The notes beneath the pieces were generated by a model. That model did no database searches, was not told the DNA's origin, and was given only the letters and a program-made list of their open reading frames with translations. From the NCBI RefSeq assembly GCF_008831285.2, contig NC_045148.1, forward strand, positions 13,184,802-13,248,801: a stretch of DNA of 64,000 nucleotides. Direction: 5' to 3'. Positions 35,440 to 46,956 of this stretch are shown in pieces; positions within the stretch are counted from its first letter, which is position 1, and each line of letters opens with the position of its first letter. The position numbers and the translations under genes are program-made. The DNA is from Nymphaea colorata (taxonomy: Eukaryota; Streptophyta; Magnoliopsida; Nymphaeales; Nymphaeaceae).

Positions 35440-35870
35440 CAGATTATGTTATACTACAGAGATTGATTTGTTATAAAATGAGAAGACAAATTTATCAGAA
35501 TTCTAATAAAACTCTGCAAGTCCCTATTGTGACTGGCTGGAAGGACTGCTTAAGGGCAGTAACCAATGATAGCCCGCAAGGGGTAAAGAGCAAGTCCACT
35601 TAAAAAAGAAATCATATTCCTTTTCCAAATTGTATATCAGTTTGAAGTTCAGAGGTTATAAAAACCTCACCTCTTCATCTGTAAGAATCAGCAATCAAGT
35701 GGTTTTGGAGCACCTCTTCTCAATTGCCATTCGAGCCCTCTCCCCACTTATCTATCCTTTGCTCCTCATTTTCTCTTGGTTCTTGAAGCTATTTTCTGTA
35801 CACGCACTGGTGCATTTTTCTGGCTCATTCAATTTGGTATCAGTGCCTTCAGTACGGTTGTGGACTTGTA
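35440..35870 (+). repeat. Possible decayed LTR end with primer-binding-like site
   Basis: TATAAAAAC near 35657 is followed, about 190 bases on, by TTTGGTATCAGTGCC (35845), which resembles the tRNA-Met primer site TGGTATCAGAGC with a change. It sits after a CTCTTCTCAATTGCC-type leader. No second LTR or internal domain is seen. This is weak. Confidence 0.25.
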
Positions 35871-36125
35871 AGTATGCTTGCTTATTAATGAATGTTATCT
35901 TTGTTTATTTTTTTTTTCTTTTTTGTGTTTATAGTCCATAAGTCCAAAGAGAAAGTCCCTTTCCATGTATCTCAGCACACACCTATATAATCTGTGACCA
36001 TGAATCTACAACTTGCATTCCAAACTCTAGCCGCAACCAAGGTCCATGCATAGGAACTATGGGTTACAAAAAAGAGCTATTAGAACATGATTTGTTTATG
36101 ATATTGTTCTTGTGTTTCTGAGTTC

Positions 36126-36163
<38 letters not shown>

Positions 36164-38640
36164 GATTCCATGAAGGAGCAAGTGCTGCAAGTATGAGACC
36201 TCAAGTGGAGAGCAAGTCTCTCTTGAGGTGATATAGCGAACTTAAGTAAGAGATTAATATGAGAAAGTTAGAAATCCAACAATAGACAATTACGTTTTAA
36301 GCTTTTTAAGCTTAAAACAATGCTAAGAGAAATGCTTGAAAGTTGTTTATGTGGTGTTATCTCTTAAACTGTTGATGTCACGTATTTGCTTTCAATTGTT
36401 ATGATCTTACAGTGTGATGCTCACTGAGTCGGTAGGACTGATTCTTTTGTACGTTTCCCTTTTTCAACTGAGTAAGATAGAATTTTTGAGCAGGCAGCTA
36501 AGCATCAGTTAGACTTAAGCCTCCGAGTTCTCAGCAGAATAGGTAGAATTAGATCCATCTTTATTGATTATGCATTGCATATCATGTAGAGAGCACCCGT
36601 TACATTTAAATTTCCAGCTCATATTATCAGTTATAAGTTGAAAGTTTATCCTAGTGACCGTTAGATTTTGAATTATGAAAGAAAACTACAGATTTCTCCT
36701 CACCACCTAGAGCAGGGGGTGACATGAACAGTCCAAGAGAAAACCTGTCCACTTGCTCCCAATTCCAACAACCAGAAAGAAGAACAAAGTTCCGTGTCGT
36801 CGACACCAGAAGGTTGAAGACTAGAGCTAAACCCAAGAAATGCAATACATAGTAGAGTGTCAAACATCTCTTCTTGCCATATTGGCAATCCGCCATAAAA
36901 TCAGCTACCCAAAATTCAACAACCCCTAGACACTTCCCCAAATAAAAAAATATAGGTTCCAGTAAGCAAAAGCAACGAGCTAGCATCCGAACTTAATGGT
37001 TACTTACCGGGAGGTGGCTTCTTTGACCTCCGGTTCGATCCATGTTTCCTTCCCCTCCTATCCACAGATTGCGCAGGAGTAATTTGCTCCGTCAAGCAAT
37101 TCTTCAGGAATTTCGGCGGCCCTGTTACCTAACAAACAAATTTTTCGGTTTGGATATGGAAGGCAATGCAAGAAACATAGTCCTTTCATTTTTTGCAAGG
37201 GCTTCTATCGATACAAAGAACGACTGCAAAGGGAAAGGGAAGAATCGTTTACGATGGAGAAGGCATCTGCCGCAGACGGCAAACGCGTCACAGTTATGTC
37301 ATTTCAATTTCAGTAGGGCATCAGGTTGTTTAGGTGATTTAACTCTATTTAAGTGTGTGCTTGTTTATGTTTATTAAAATTTAGCCTTGAGTAAGACCTT
37401 TTCTTTCATAGTTGCATTAGAATTAACATAAGTTTTTCTGGTTTTGAGTATGTTTCTTGGATCGCTTGTCACCTCCTTTTTCTTTTTAAATTTTGTCAAT
37501 TAAATTAATTAGCAATTGAACTGTAAGATTGCATATACTGCTTAATCGGTTGATGGTTTAATTTAAGAAGATAGGATTAGCTCATTTCATAATTTACTTG
37601 TTTTAAGTCCAAATTAATTTGTGGCTTGTTCGTGGAAAAGGTTCTAGGCTAGAATTACTTTCCCTTTTATTGTGTTACTTTGTTGCATTTAAGAATAATT
37701 GCTAAATTTTAGGATTTGTTTCCTAGCCTCTAGGCAGCCTTCCTATTTCATAGGATAGATTCCTTATCAATTTGGATTATAATTTAAGATTTTCTTTTTT
37801 ACGATTGTACTAGAATTTACCTAGGTTAAATTATTTTTTCTAGAGAAGTTTTAAGTTTATAAGTAATGTCCTAATTTAAAGGTTAATGTTTACTAGGGTT
37901 AGTGTTCCCCACTAGTGGGGTGATATTCTCCTAGACTCTGGGATGGACCTAAAGGGGGCCGGTAGGGGCCCTGGCACCCCCTAAAAAAAAAAATTAAAAA
38001 TTTACATGTAAATTTTAGAAAATTTCACTTATCCTATATAAAATTTTTGAAAAATGATATTTTGGCCTTTGTCAAAATTTAGAAACTTTAATTCAACCCC
38101 TCTCATGAAAAATTTTTGGCTCCGCCCCTGCTCCTAATCCAAATTCCCAAAGGTCGACCTCTAGTTGGGCCCCACTTAGTCATGAGCATTTATCTTAGTT
38201 TAATTTTGTTTTATCTTAAATACCAGTGATGCATGAAATGTATCATATTTTAATCATTAGATATGTGCATGGATCCATATTTTCAATGTTTAAATCCCAT
38301 TTTATATTGTTTATGATATTAGAGTGTTTCAATTCAAATTGCAAAAAACTGAGCTAAATTGAGAAAGCTATGCACGTTTCTAGGTCAATTTTGTAGGAAG
38401 ATTTAGATCCAAATCCACCCAAAGAGGCCAATATGGATTTCAGATAATGTCTATTCATAAATCCAAGCCCAAGGTCATGATCCATGGAGAAGAAACAAAA
38501 AATATTTTAGAAATGCCAATGTAGGGACAATTTTAGGTTTTTTTAACATGCAAAGGGTATTTTTTCTTTATGTTGAAGTATTATGCTGACATTCACTTTA
38601 ATATATGGAAACACGACAAATATAAAAGGAGCACCTATAC
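35871..38640. other. Non-coding DNA with old repeats
   Basis: A (GA)n run lies at 36129-36158. At 37950-38130 there is a G/C-rich pair of motifs (GGGGGCCGGTAGGGGCCC and GGCTCCGCCCCTG) bracketing A/T-rich sequence, a common look of degraded plant transposons. A 111-codon minus-strand frame (36986-36651) and a 111-codon plus-strand frame (37042-37377) resemble nothing known to me. Confidence 0.4.
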
Positions 38641-38826
38641 ATAAGTAATCTATGCATGAATATACTTGGTTGTACAGTTATTGGAGGCATGAGTCTAGGA
38701 AATTATTCAAAGAACTTGTAGGTCCTCAATCTGATGGTAAAATAGACATTCCACAAAATTATTTGGAGTCTGTTACCAACTATTTTGCTAAAGATATGTA
38801 TATCACATATATATATATATATATAT

Positions 38827-38897
<71 letters not shown>

Positions 38898-38898
38898 C

Positions 38899-38978
<80 letters not shown>

Positions 38979-39592
38979 TATAATGAGTTTGTAATATAAA
39001 GAAAATATTACGCAGAAATATGAATATGTATTTCTTATATTAAACTGCTTTCGTGTTTCAAGAAATCAGCAAAAAAAATACAGAGGCATGCTAAATAAAA
39101 GTAGCTATCAATTGTATTATTTTGGGTGGCAAGGCTTCACTGCCCTCACGCTTTGCATATATGTTTATTTGTTCCAACACTTGTGACAAAATTCTATATT
39201 CATGGGCATGCCACGTACTCTTGATTGCTTCATTTGGCAATTTGGCAAGTGCTTTGTTTAACTAACCACAAACCAACTATCAACTATCATTCAGCTAACG
39301 AGAAACCAACTATCATTCAGCTGAAATAATATTTGAAGCTACCTCTAAAGTTTTGGTCATCCAAACATAAATTGGGTTTTAAAAAGTGAAAACCTGATTT
39401 TCAAAACCCCATTAAACGTTGCCCTTGGATGACACCCCAGAATGGGGGGTTTCCTTTGAAACCAGGTTTTAGAAATGTTTGGATGTTGGGATGACACCCC
39501 AGAATCGGGGGTTTCCCTTGCTTCCTTTTTCCACCGCAACCCACCATTTCCACCGATTCTACTTTTGGCCATCAAATAAGGAAATTTGTTTC
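38641..39592. other. Interrupted TA/CATA tract and small inverted-repeat element
   Basis: 38806-38983 is a compound (TA)n/(CATA)n tract. 39354-39500 carries CATCCAAACATAAA and, inverted, TTTAGAAATGTTTGGATG, suggesting a small MITE. It also holds a 62-bp-period duplication of GATGACACCCCAGAAT (39428, 39490). An open frame at 38652 ([17 protein letters not shown]) has no match I know and runs into the TA tract. Confidence 0.5.
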
Positions 39593-39805
39593 CAGAAGCA
39601 AGGAGAAGGAGAGTATTGGGCTGAAGATGAAAAGTTTTGGGATTAAGAGCAAGATGAATGGCTAAGGTGGTGTTATCTTCAACCTGGACGATCTTCGACG
39701 GTTGGTGGAGCAGTTACAGGTGATTGTGGATTGATGGAATAATAAAGCAGAAAAAAGGGGACACCAGCAATCGTTCGAGAAGCTTCCAATCGAGTTCATC
39801 ATTCT

Positions 39806-39840
<35 letters not shown>

Positions 39841-40727
39841 GTTTCTTGATAAGAAACCCTGCGTATCAGTCGGAACTGTGCCTCTCGATTAGCTGACAAT
39901 CGTATTGATCTTCCGTCGAGACCCCTAAACAGAATGAAGATTCTATTCTTCTCGGAACGAAAATTTCCTTGGGATGCATCTTTCTTAACTCATTCAGCGT
40001 AAGCAGCTCCGCAACTAAAGTGCATTGCTTTCCATGATATAACAAGGTACATTTGTCTCACCTTTGCTTTTATGGCCAGGTATATGTGCAATCTTTCAAG
40101 GTATTCTGGAGTTTCTCAACTAGATGTTCAAATGTGAAATGCATTTTCTACAATATTTAAGCTAATGATTGTCAACAGCAGCTATACTTTGAACTTGCGA
40201 ATATGAAGGTTGAACAATATGTCATCTTTTACGAAATGGTGCATATCTTGTCATTGCGTATGACCTTGTTTTTCCAGTACAGTAATTAACTTGTAGAAGC
40301 TAAAGCGAGCATACAATAATTAAAATGTAAGTTTTTTACTTAAATTCATATAAAGAACTGTTGTAAGTTTTTTGTCAGTAAACTAATGAAAAATAGTTAA
40401 ATATATTCATATTACATAGAAATAGTGTTGCTTTCTTTATATGTTGAAAACATTCTGAAATTATCATGCAATTTTTCATGTTTTTGCTAGATGTTGAGAT
40501 GCTAGGACCGTGGTGCTCTTGTTTGCAGCTTTTTCATGTGAAAACAGGTGATATTTATTGAATTGAATACCATGCAGTTATCACATTTATAATATTGTTC
40601 CATGTTGTTGCCTTGTGCCCTTGTTCATAAGGCCATCTATGTATGTTGATTGCTGACGCCTGACTTTACTGTTTATGTTGCTGCTTTAGCCTCCTGTGAT
40701 TTCCTAATATTGTGCTTTCACAATTAC
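39593..40727 (+). repeat. Duplicated block P4, copy 2
   Basis: It matches 17673-18832. It ends within CACAATTAC, where P6 sequence begins without spacer. It differs by a few bases, a shorter or altered CT microsatellite and a small insertion (GCCTGAC) near 40658. Confidence 0.85.
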
Positions 40728-40729
40728 AA

Positions 40730-41797
40730 ACAATGATGTGCCTTGATTTATTCTTAGTACGTTCCAAGTGGAAGGTGGAAATTTCAAGTTCTTGTAGTCC
40801 ATCAACGGAAGAGGAAAATTGAAAAAAATCCTAGATATGAGCATTGAAGAAAAATCCTATGAAGTTGAGAAAGTTAAGACTAGGAAATGCTATTGAGTCT
40901 GGCGATCAAGCGTCTGCAAGGATCTAGCAAGAAAATGTCTTGACGGAGAAGCCAAAATGCTCTATAAGATCTTGGCAGGTAACAAAATGAGAGTTGAGAG
41001 ATGGGCTCGGGGCTTGTGTAGTCGTTCCTCTGAGTCAATAATCGAGAGTACCGGGTAGGCATAAAGGTGATTTATGTCTATTTCGCGAAGATAATGACTT
41101 ACGAACTTTTGGCTCGTTGAAAACCCGTAAGGTGAAGCGGGTTGGACACGTCACAAAGCTATACATAACCACCAAAGCGGTGGAGCTTCGTAGTAGCCTT
41201 TGGGGTGGTGAGGTATTCCCTCAAAGGTGAAGGTCGGCTCAAAAAAAAAAAAAATCTAGTGTTCTGAAAAAAAGTTTGAAAGGCAAAAAGCCGAATGCAA
41301 AAGAAAAAAATGAAGAAAAAACAAGAAAAAAGCAAAATGTGCCTGCCAAAAGATGAAATACATGAAGGCTGAACTCACAAGAATTGAATGCGACAATCTT
41401 TCGTGGATGTACGATTTTGGGGTCAATATCTGCTCCTTTTTTTGATTATCTAGGATGTCGAGGATGATTTCTTTTTGTTAATATTCTGGAAATTGAAAGA
41501 CATTCTCTCTAGAGATTGGACAACATTGATGCGAAATAAAACCTAATGCTTGTATGGTACTAAAAGTACACCAAGGTTATATTATTTGCACAACACGAGC
41601 ACTCAAGCCTATGAGTTGAATTGATCATTTTTGAACTATTTCGAAATTCAAAGTAAAAACTTGATGTCTCTTGTATGTTTCAAGAGCTTCCTAGCCATAG
41701 TAAAAACTAACCAATCCCCCTTTGGTCTTAAAAATGTTTGCCCATTTCATTACCAAATTGTTGGTCCTTCTGTGAAATAGATGAAACCCCTCAAACC
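40730..41797 (+). repeat. Duplicated block P6, copy 2
   Basis: It matches 5212-6278 with about one difference per 100 bases. Its left end is fused to P4. Its right end stops after CCTCAAACC and runs into unrelated DNA (41798-42066) that leads to a callose synthase exon. Confidence 0.85.
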
Positions 41798-42066
41798 ACA
41801 GTGTAATATATGCTGCATAAACATAATAAAATAACAACTAGATGCTACCTAAAATATACACACTTTCATTGGAAATAATCAAAACTGACCACTTAAATGT
41901 CTCCTAATATTTAAATGGTATCAGAAAATAGGTTCTACATGAGTTGGTGCAACTATTTGGGTATTCATCCTGCATGGAACAAGTATGCAAGTTTGAGCTG
42001 TTCTATGTTATTGCATAAAGCATACCGTTTCATGAGTAAATGATAAATCTTTGTCCTATTTTGTAG

Positions 42067-42169
42067 TCTGGATCTCAGCAAGGAGAAGAAGATAACACTG
42101 ATTTCCTTGTACTTCTTGATCTGGGGCATCAGATTCTTGCCTGAGTGCTTATGTTACATTTTTCATCAT
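42067..42169 (+). CDS. Callose synthase internal exon with a 12-nt deletion
   Basis: Between acceptor TTTTGTAG and donor GTATGT the frame reads LDLSKEKKITLISLYFLIWG-I-R-F-L-P-E-C-L-C-Y-I-F-H-H. The family has W-G-E-A-A-N-V-R-F-L-P-E-C here, so four codons (about E-A-A-N) are missing in frame and V is I. It joins in phase to the exon at 43483. The deleted residues are among the most conserved of the N-terminal cytosolic domain, so the product would probably be impaired. Confidence 0.8.
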
Positions 42170-42386
42170 GTATGTAAGCCATTTCTTTGATGCCCATTGT
42201 TTCTGTGAAAAAAATTATTTTATGAGATCAACTGGTTTCCTTTTACTTTTTCATCTGGGTTAAGTGGCAAAACCAGATTCATGCTTAATCGCTTGTTTTA
42301 CTTTTTTCATCATGTTTGGATGCCACTTTCTTATTTCATCCTAGGTGAACTTTTATCGTACAAAAGACCATATATCTATGCTTATG

Positions 42387-42426
42387 CTGAATGGTTTTTT
42401 GGTGGACTGAATGGTTTCTTGGTGGA
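42387..42426 (+). repeat. 20-bp tandem duplication
   Basis: CTGAATGGTTTTTTGGTGGA is followed directly by the same unit with one T-to-C change, in a callose synthase intron. Confidence 0.9.
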
Positions 42427-42549
42427 CGTTCGATTCACCATCTGTGGAATGTGCTCCTTTAACGTATGGTGAAATCAATCAAATATCCACATGATGCTCC
42501 ACGATGAGTGGACCACCTGTTCCATTGAAGACACAAAGTGCTTAGTGGT

Positions 42550-42803
42550 TAGGTGATCACGTGCTAACATCATTCTGGCTCGAATGGTAATAGCTTTCCT
42601 TATAAGTCGTTAAAGTCAGGCATAAACTGTTTGTTACAATTCTAGATGGCTATTTAGGGGACATGAGGTCAGCTTCCAGCTGGCAATGTCTTTCTTGGCA
42701 AATTATTTTTGGAAAATGTTTTTCTTTTGTTTTGAGGGAAGCTTATGTTATGTGCCATTTCTCAACCTGTCACTTCTTAGATGGCTTAACTGAACAATGG
42801 GAT
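42550..42803 (+). repeat. Duplicated block P1, copy 2 (in callose synthase intron)
   Basis: It matches 15405-15659. It lies between the exons at 42067 and 43483, so it is likely the original location. Confidence 0.85.
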
Positions 42804-42889
42804 GAACACAGAATGCTGTCAGGTGTCATAGATTTTATTTTATAAGGGTAGGCAGTCTCTCTTGGGATAAAAGTCTATGTCACATGGGG

Positions 42890-43145
42890 TAGGGTGCAGG
42901 ATGTGGCAACTTCCAAAAAATATTGGGTGCAGGTGCGGCAAGAACATATACATATAAATATATATACATATACATATGTTATTTGTTATAAAAAAATGAA
43001 AAAAAAAAAGAGAAAAGAAGAACGGATGTAGTCAGCAGCATCATATTCTGATTCGGTTTTTACCGAGTCAGGTGCCGTGTCGAGCCGCACCTGCACCTGA
43101 GTCGACTCGGGTGCGCCACCATATTTGGCACACCCGTGTGACTTA
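42890..43145. repeat. GC-rich degraded repeat in intron
   Basis: Motifs such as GGGTGCAGGTGCGGCA and GTGTCGAGCCGCACCTGCACC with flanking inverted pieces suggest an old non-autonomous DNA transposon. Borders are not clear. Confidence 0.3.
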
Positions 43146-43365
43146 GATGAGAGTCTGGGTGGAATTCTTTGTGGATCATGCTGGAACTCTTTGCTGTCTT
43201 CATAAATGACTTAATTGCTATAAGGAGGTTAACAAAGTACCCAATTTTGCAATATAAGTTGCATGTTACCAAGTCATCCATGAGTCATAATGTTTGTGGG
43301 GTCGGATCCATAAAGCATCCAAATAATTGTTCTAACTTCTAATAGCAATAGTGTTCACTGGACGG

Positions 43366-43417
43366 TAGGATGTTATTATTAGCTCCACATTTAGGATGTT
43401 ATTATAAGCTCCACATT
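43366..43417 (+). repeat. 26-bp tandem duplication
   Basis: TAGGATGTTATTATTAGCTC... occurs twice head to tail with one difference, 65 bases before the next callose synthase exon. Confidence 0.9.
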
Positions 43418-43482
43418 TAAGTTCTTGTGTTTATGAATGTAATTCCTAAGTTCCTAATGGTCTTTTGATTGTAATTGTGTAG

Positions 43483-43599
43483 ATGGTAAGAGAGATGGAA
43501 GAGATGTTGCGGCAGCGTGTGGCACAACCAGCCAACAGTTGCTCTTCTTCTAGTGGTGTTTCATTCCTTGACCAAATAATTTCTCCGCTTTATGCTGCG
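43483..43599 (+). CDS. Callose synthase internal exon
   Basis: 39 codons, MVREMEEMLRQRVAQPANSC...S-G-V-S-F-L-D-Q-I-I-S-P-L-Y-A-A, between acceptor TGTGTAG and a GTAAAA donor. They match the CALS9/10 segment that follows the exon at 42067 (family: R-E-M-D...L-R-Q-x-x-A-Q-P-A-N-S-C). Frame and splice sites are intact. The following exon (the W-R-N-Y-D-D-F-N-E segment) is not visible downstream before the copied blocks and transposons begin. The gene is therefore interrupted or its remainder lies outside. Confidence 0.8.
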
Positions 43600-43879
43600 G
43601 TAAAATTTTTAATCCTTTTTGTCAAGCTTATTTACATTATAAAACTAAAGCTAAATATACTTGACTCAGACTGAAAGCTAGAGAAGTGGGTAAGCAGCTG
43701 TTAGTTGTTACTGTCTGCTGACTTCCCAGATTGATCAAGTTTATTTAAGCTGATTTTATTTAAGTGAAGAGACAGAAGCTTGGAATAGGAAATAAAAGAA
43801 AGAAAAGGGAGTCTCAAGAAACCCTGTTCTTTCCTTGCCCCTTTGTGTCAATGCTAGCAGGTTTTCCAGCTGCGGTAGA

Positions 43880-44490
43880 GAAGGAGCTGCAAAATGTACG
43901 TATGATGTATATATTTAAAATAATATATTCGACGTATATGATATATGTATATTTATAATATCCGTATACATTAACGTATAACATGTATGTAGCACTATGT
44001 ACGTATGATACTATGATGTAATATATGTGATATATAAGTATTATATATGACATATACTATACATTATAACACATATAATACAATATATATGTATAATACA
44101 TGTTGCAATTTTATTAATAGTTATAATTACATATATAATAATATACGTGTATACACATATATTATACATAAATAATATGTATGTATAATAAATAAACCGT
44201 ATGTATGTATATGTACATGTGTATATATACATATACATATGTGTACATGTAGGAATACATTTATAGTATACAACAATATATACAATATACATTATGTATA
44301 ATGTACATATAATGTACATTATAACATGTGTGTACATGTGTACAATGTACATATAATATACATTATAATATGTATATACGATATATATGCTATATTATGT
44401 ATACATAATATACATGTGACATATATCACATGCATATCATGTATAATATACTTGTATATTATATATATTATGTGAAATATAACGTATATA
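43880..44490. repeat. AT-rich tract including block P2 copy 2
   Basis: TATA/CATA/TGTA-rich DNA. 44042-44238 corresponds to 15660-15868. No coding sequence. Confidence 0.75.
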
Positions 44491-45032
44491 CTGTTTTATG
44501 TTGCTGCTTTAGCCTCCTGTAATTTCCTAATATTGTGCTTTCACAATTACTGTCCCTGTTGGATCTTTGTATGCAATCTCTATTTATGCTTCATCTGCTA
44601 CTTTTGAAAACTTGATGCATGTTATAGTCCTTCACAATGTCCAGAGAGATTGTTCCTCATGTCATTTGCTTGTTTAAATGTGTTAACAACTGCAAATTGA
44701 AGGCTTGGTATTGCATCAGGAAATGACTAATGATAGAAATATTTTCATTTGTTACTTTATACTGGATAACGAAAACAACTATATCCTATTCCTAAATGGT
44801 CATTCCATTGTCAAAGCATGTATGGTTATGTACGTGCCTTTTGTACCTCTTCATAATTTGAGCATTTCACTACGTCAATGCTTCTGGCTTCTTGTTATGT
44901 CAACTTCTTGATTAATCACATAACAATTAAGCTAAGTGGATCATGTTTGTGTATTACATTTTTTGTGTATATAATAGAAGACGTTTTTAGTTTGTGTCAC
45001 TGTTTTTATCCATTTTTTGCAGCATCTGTCCC
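44491..45032 (+). repeat. Duplicated block P5, copy 2
   Basis: It matches 18774-19329 and ends within the first bases of an exon-like frame that begins after TTTTTTGCAG at 45022. Confidence 0.8.
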
Positions 45033-45171
45033 TCTGGTTGAAAGTTTAGATGATCAAAAGCTACTTATTATTCTTAATGCTTTTTTACCGGTTCTAAACT
45101 TGGAAGTTGATGTTGATTTTATGGTTTATTTTTTCTTCATCCTTTTTTCTGTATTAAACAATATTTTTTAA
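45023..45171 (+). pseudogene. Exon-like frame, possibly OSCA/CSC1-type membrane protein
   Basis: After acceptor TTTTTTGCAG the frame reads S-V-P-L-V-E-S-L-D-D-Q-K-L-L-I-I-L-N-A-F-L-P-V-L-N, then a hydrophobic run M-V-Y-F-F-F-I-L-F, ending at TAA. The pattern resembles the transmembrane loop of plant CSC1/OSCA channels (...Q-S-L-A-N-L...L-P-F-L-K-P...), but the match is loose. It may be chance. Confidence 0.25.
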
Positions 45172-45834
45172 CATGACGCCATAAATTGTCAACTTTTCAT
45201 TGTGGATTAGCTCATGGGAAGTGTTTATCATCACATGCATCATGCATGTAGGTTTAGGTGGTATTGCTAAGAACTTCACTTTGCTTCTGCTTATGCTGCG
45301 TGTGGATGCTGGTGTATACAGTGGACCTTTTCCCTTCTTCTTTAATGTTTATGTCTAAAAATTTTGTTATTAATTTGACTGATAGCACCATCATTATTTA
45401 TTCTGTTTGTCTTGAAGACTGGAATGTTGGATAGGCAGTTTGAAAATAGTCTTCATCTCTTTTATGTAAGTTAACTTTGTCTAGTTACACGTTAGTTTTT
45501 CCCTTGTTTGCTTTGATGTCCAATATTCATGACTGTGTGAAGAGCTTCTGCGTGCGTGCATGTATGTAGCTCTCTCTCTCTCTCTCTCAGCCTGCCTACA
45601 GGTGATCTTATTCAATTTCTTTGTGATGACAGTTTAGACACAGAGCTAATCATGGCATGACATCCCTGTGATGCTTCATTATTGCTAGCAGGCAATGGAG
45701 TTTCCCTGTATTTGTCTCCTTTTCGCCCTTGATTGGGATACTTTTGTTGCTTCTGTTTAGGTGTTTAGCTAAACATTAAAGCGGATAGGCGTTCGAGGCC
45801 GGGCAACAAGCATTTTTTCAAAACTCACTTATTT

Positions 45835-45933
45835 GAGCAGCGCTGGCATTTTTTTAGCGATGGTGGAGAAACCAGAGTCCTATGGTACAGAAAATTGTGA
45901 AAGAACTAGTTGACTCGGACAGCTTGAATTTAT
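45835..45933 (+). pseudogene. Alpha-mannosidase (GH38) exon fragment a
   Basis: E-Q, then five extra bases, then A-F-F-stop-R-W-W-R-N-Q-S-P-M-V-Q-K-I-V-K-E-L-V-D-S and, one base out of frame, G-Q-L-E-F, ending at a GTACGA donor. Plant lysosomal/vacuolar-type alpha-mannosidases have E-Q-A-F-F-Q-R-W-W-R...V-K-x-L-V-D-S-G-Q-L-E-F-I here. The Q of F-F-Q-R is TAG. The exon end splits the Ile codon (AT|A) exactly as the next exon requires. Broken. Confidence 0.75.
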
Positions 45934-46070
45934 GTACGAATAATCTGATTTTTCCAATCTGTTGCAGCCATGTTTTCAATTAGGTGTTCTCGTTTCCCCT
46001 TTTCCTATGATGTTCAACCATGGATGGTGGTTTTGGAATTAATGGACACACCTGCCTTTTGGCATTGTAG

Positions 46071-46260
46071 AAATGGTGGTATGTGTATGCATGACGGAGC
46101 TGCACCCCACTACATCGATATGATTAAACAGACGACTCTAGGTGATCGGTTTATAAAGGAAAAGTTTGGCAAGACACCTATAGAATTGGTTGACGGATTG
46201 ATTCATTTGGACACTCAACGGTACAAGCTTATTTGCGTAGTGCAGAAGTGCGTTTTCTGC
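46071..46260 (+). pseudogene. Alpha-mannosidase (GH38) exon fragment b
   Basis: After acceptor CATTGTAG the frame gives N-G-G-M-C-M-H-D-G-A-A-P-H-Y-I-D-M-I-K-Q, then T-T-L-G-D-R-F-I-K-E-K-F-G-K-T-P. This is the family segment with the nucleophile-region D (in the D-P-F-G-H-S box further on). Two extra bases after the T-P shift the frame, and the R-I-G-W-Q-I-D-P-F-G-H-S box follows in the other frame with W as TGA. The active-site neighbourhood is therefore lost. It joins exon fragment a in phase. Residue changes E to G and D to K relative to the family also show decay. Confidence 0.8.
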
Positions 46261-46589
46261 TGCTACTTTTTGTACTTAATTTTTTAATTTGGCTTTGGTC
46301 TTGATCTTTTTTCCACCTGGTGAGGAGGCTATGTCACAAGAACACTCCATTTTGATTCTCATTAGGTATCCCTTGACATAGAAATTACATTGGAAAGTTG
46401 AAAGGAAATCTGGGGCCTGCATGATGTTATTACTCTTCCCCCCACTGAATCCGGTGAATGGTGAGCTCCACTTTGCAAAGGATACAAAGTAGCATCTCCA
46501 AGAATATAGCATATCCATAACATAATGTGATTAGCAAAAGTAGAAGATTAAGAAAGGAAAAAAATAAATCCCTACCGCGATGACAATTA

Positions 46590-46816
46590 CTCAAACGAGT
46601 TTGTGGAGCCTTAATCGAGTCGAGGTCGAGCTCAACAAGTAATGGTGAGTATCAAACAAGTTTGTCGAGCCTTACTCGAGATGAGATCGAGCTCAACACG
46701 GGACTGTCGAGCTCGAGCCGCTGTGGTCAAGGTTATCGAGCTCGAGGTTTCCTTTAGTCGAGCCGAGTTCGAGCTGACTGAACTTGCGCTCGACTCGGCT
46801 TGTGCTCACCCCTAGT
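46590..46816. repeat. GAGCTCGAG-rich repeat with hAT-like end
   Basis: Repeated TCGAGCTCGAG/GTCGAGC motifs end in CTTGTGCTCACCCCTAG, whose reverse complement (CTAGGGGTGAGCAC) resembles ends of plant hAT-type MITEs. The partner end is not evident, so it may be truncated. Confidence 0.45.
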
Positions 46817-46956
46817 CTTCTCTAAGGAGACACAAGGCCAGGTGAGAAATAAGATATCATTCAATAGGCAGACATGGATTCCACCATCAGTTCGTGCACT
46901 CCTGCTCAAGTAGAAGTCGAAAAGGTGGTTGTACAAAAGAACTTTCTCATTATATT

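Noticed and set aside
36990-37035. GGTTCGATCC resembling a tRNA/SINE B box
   Set aside because: No matching A box, no foldable cloverleaf and no acceptor stem; likely chance.
38652-38800. Frame [17 protein letters not shown] as a gene
   Set aside because: No family recognised, no splice logic, and it runs into a TA tract.
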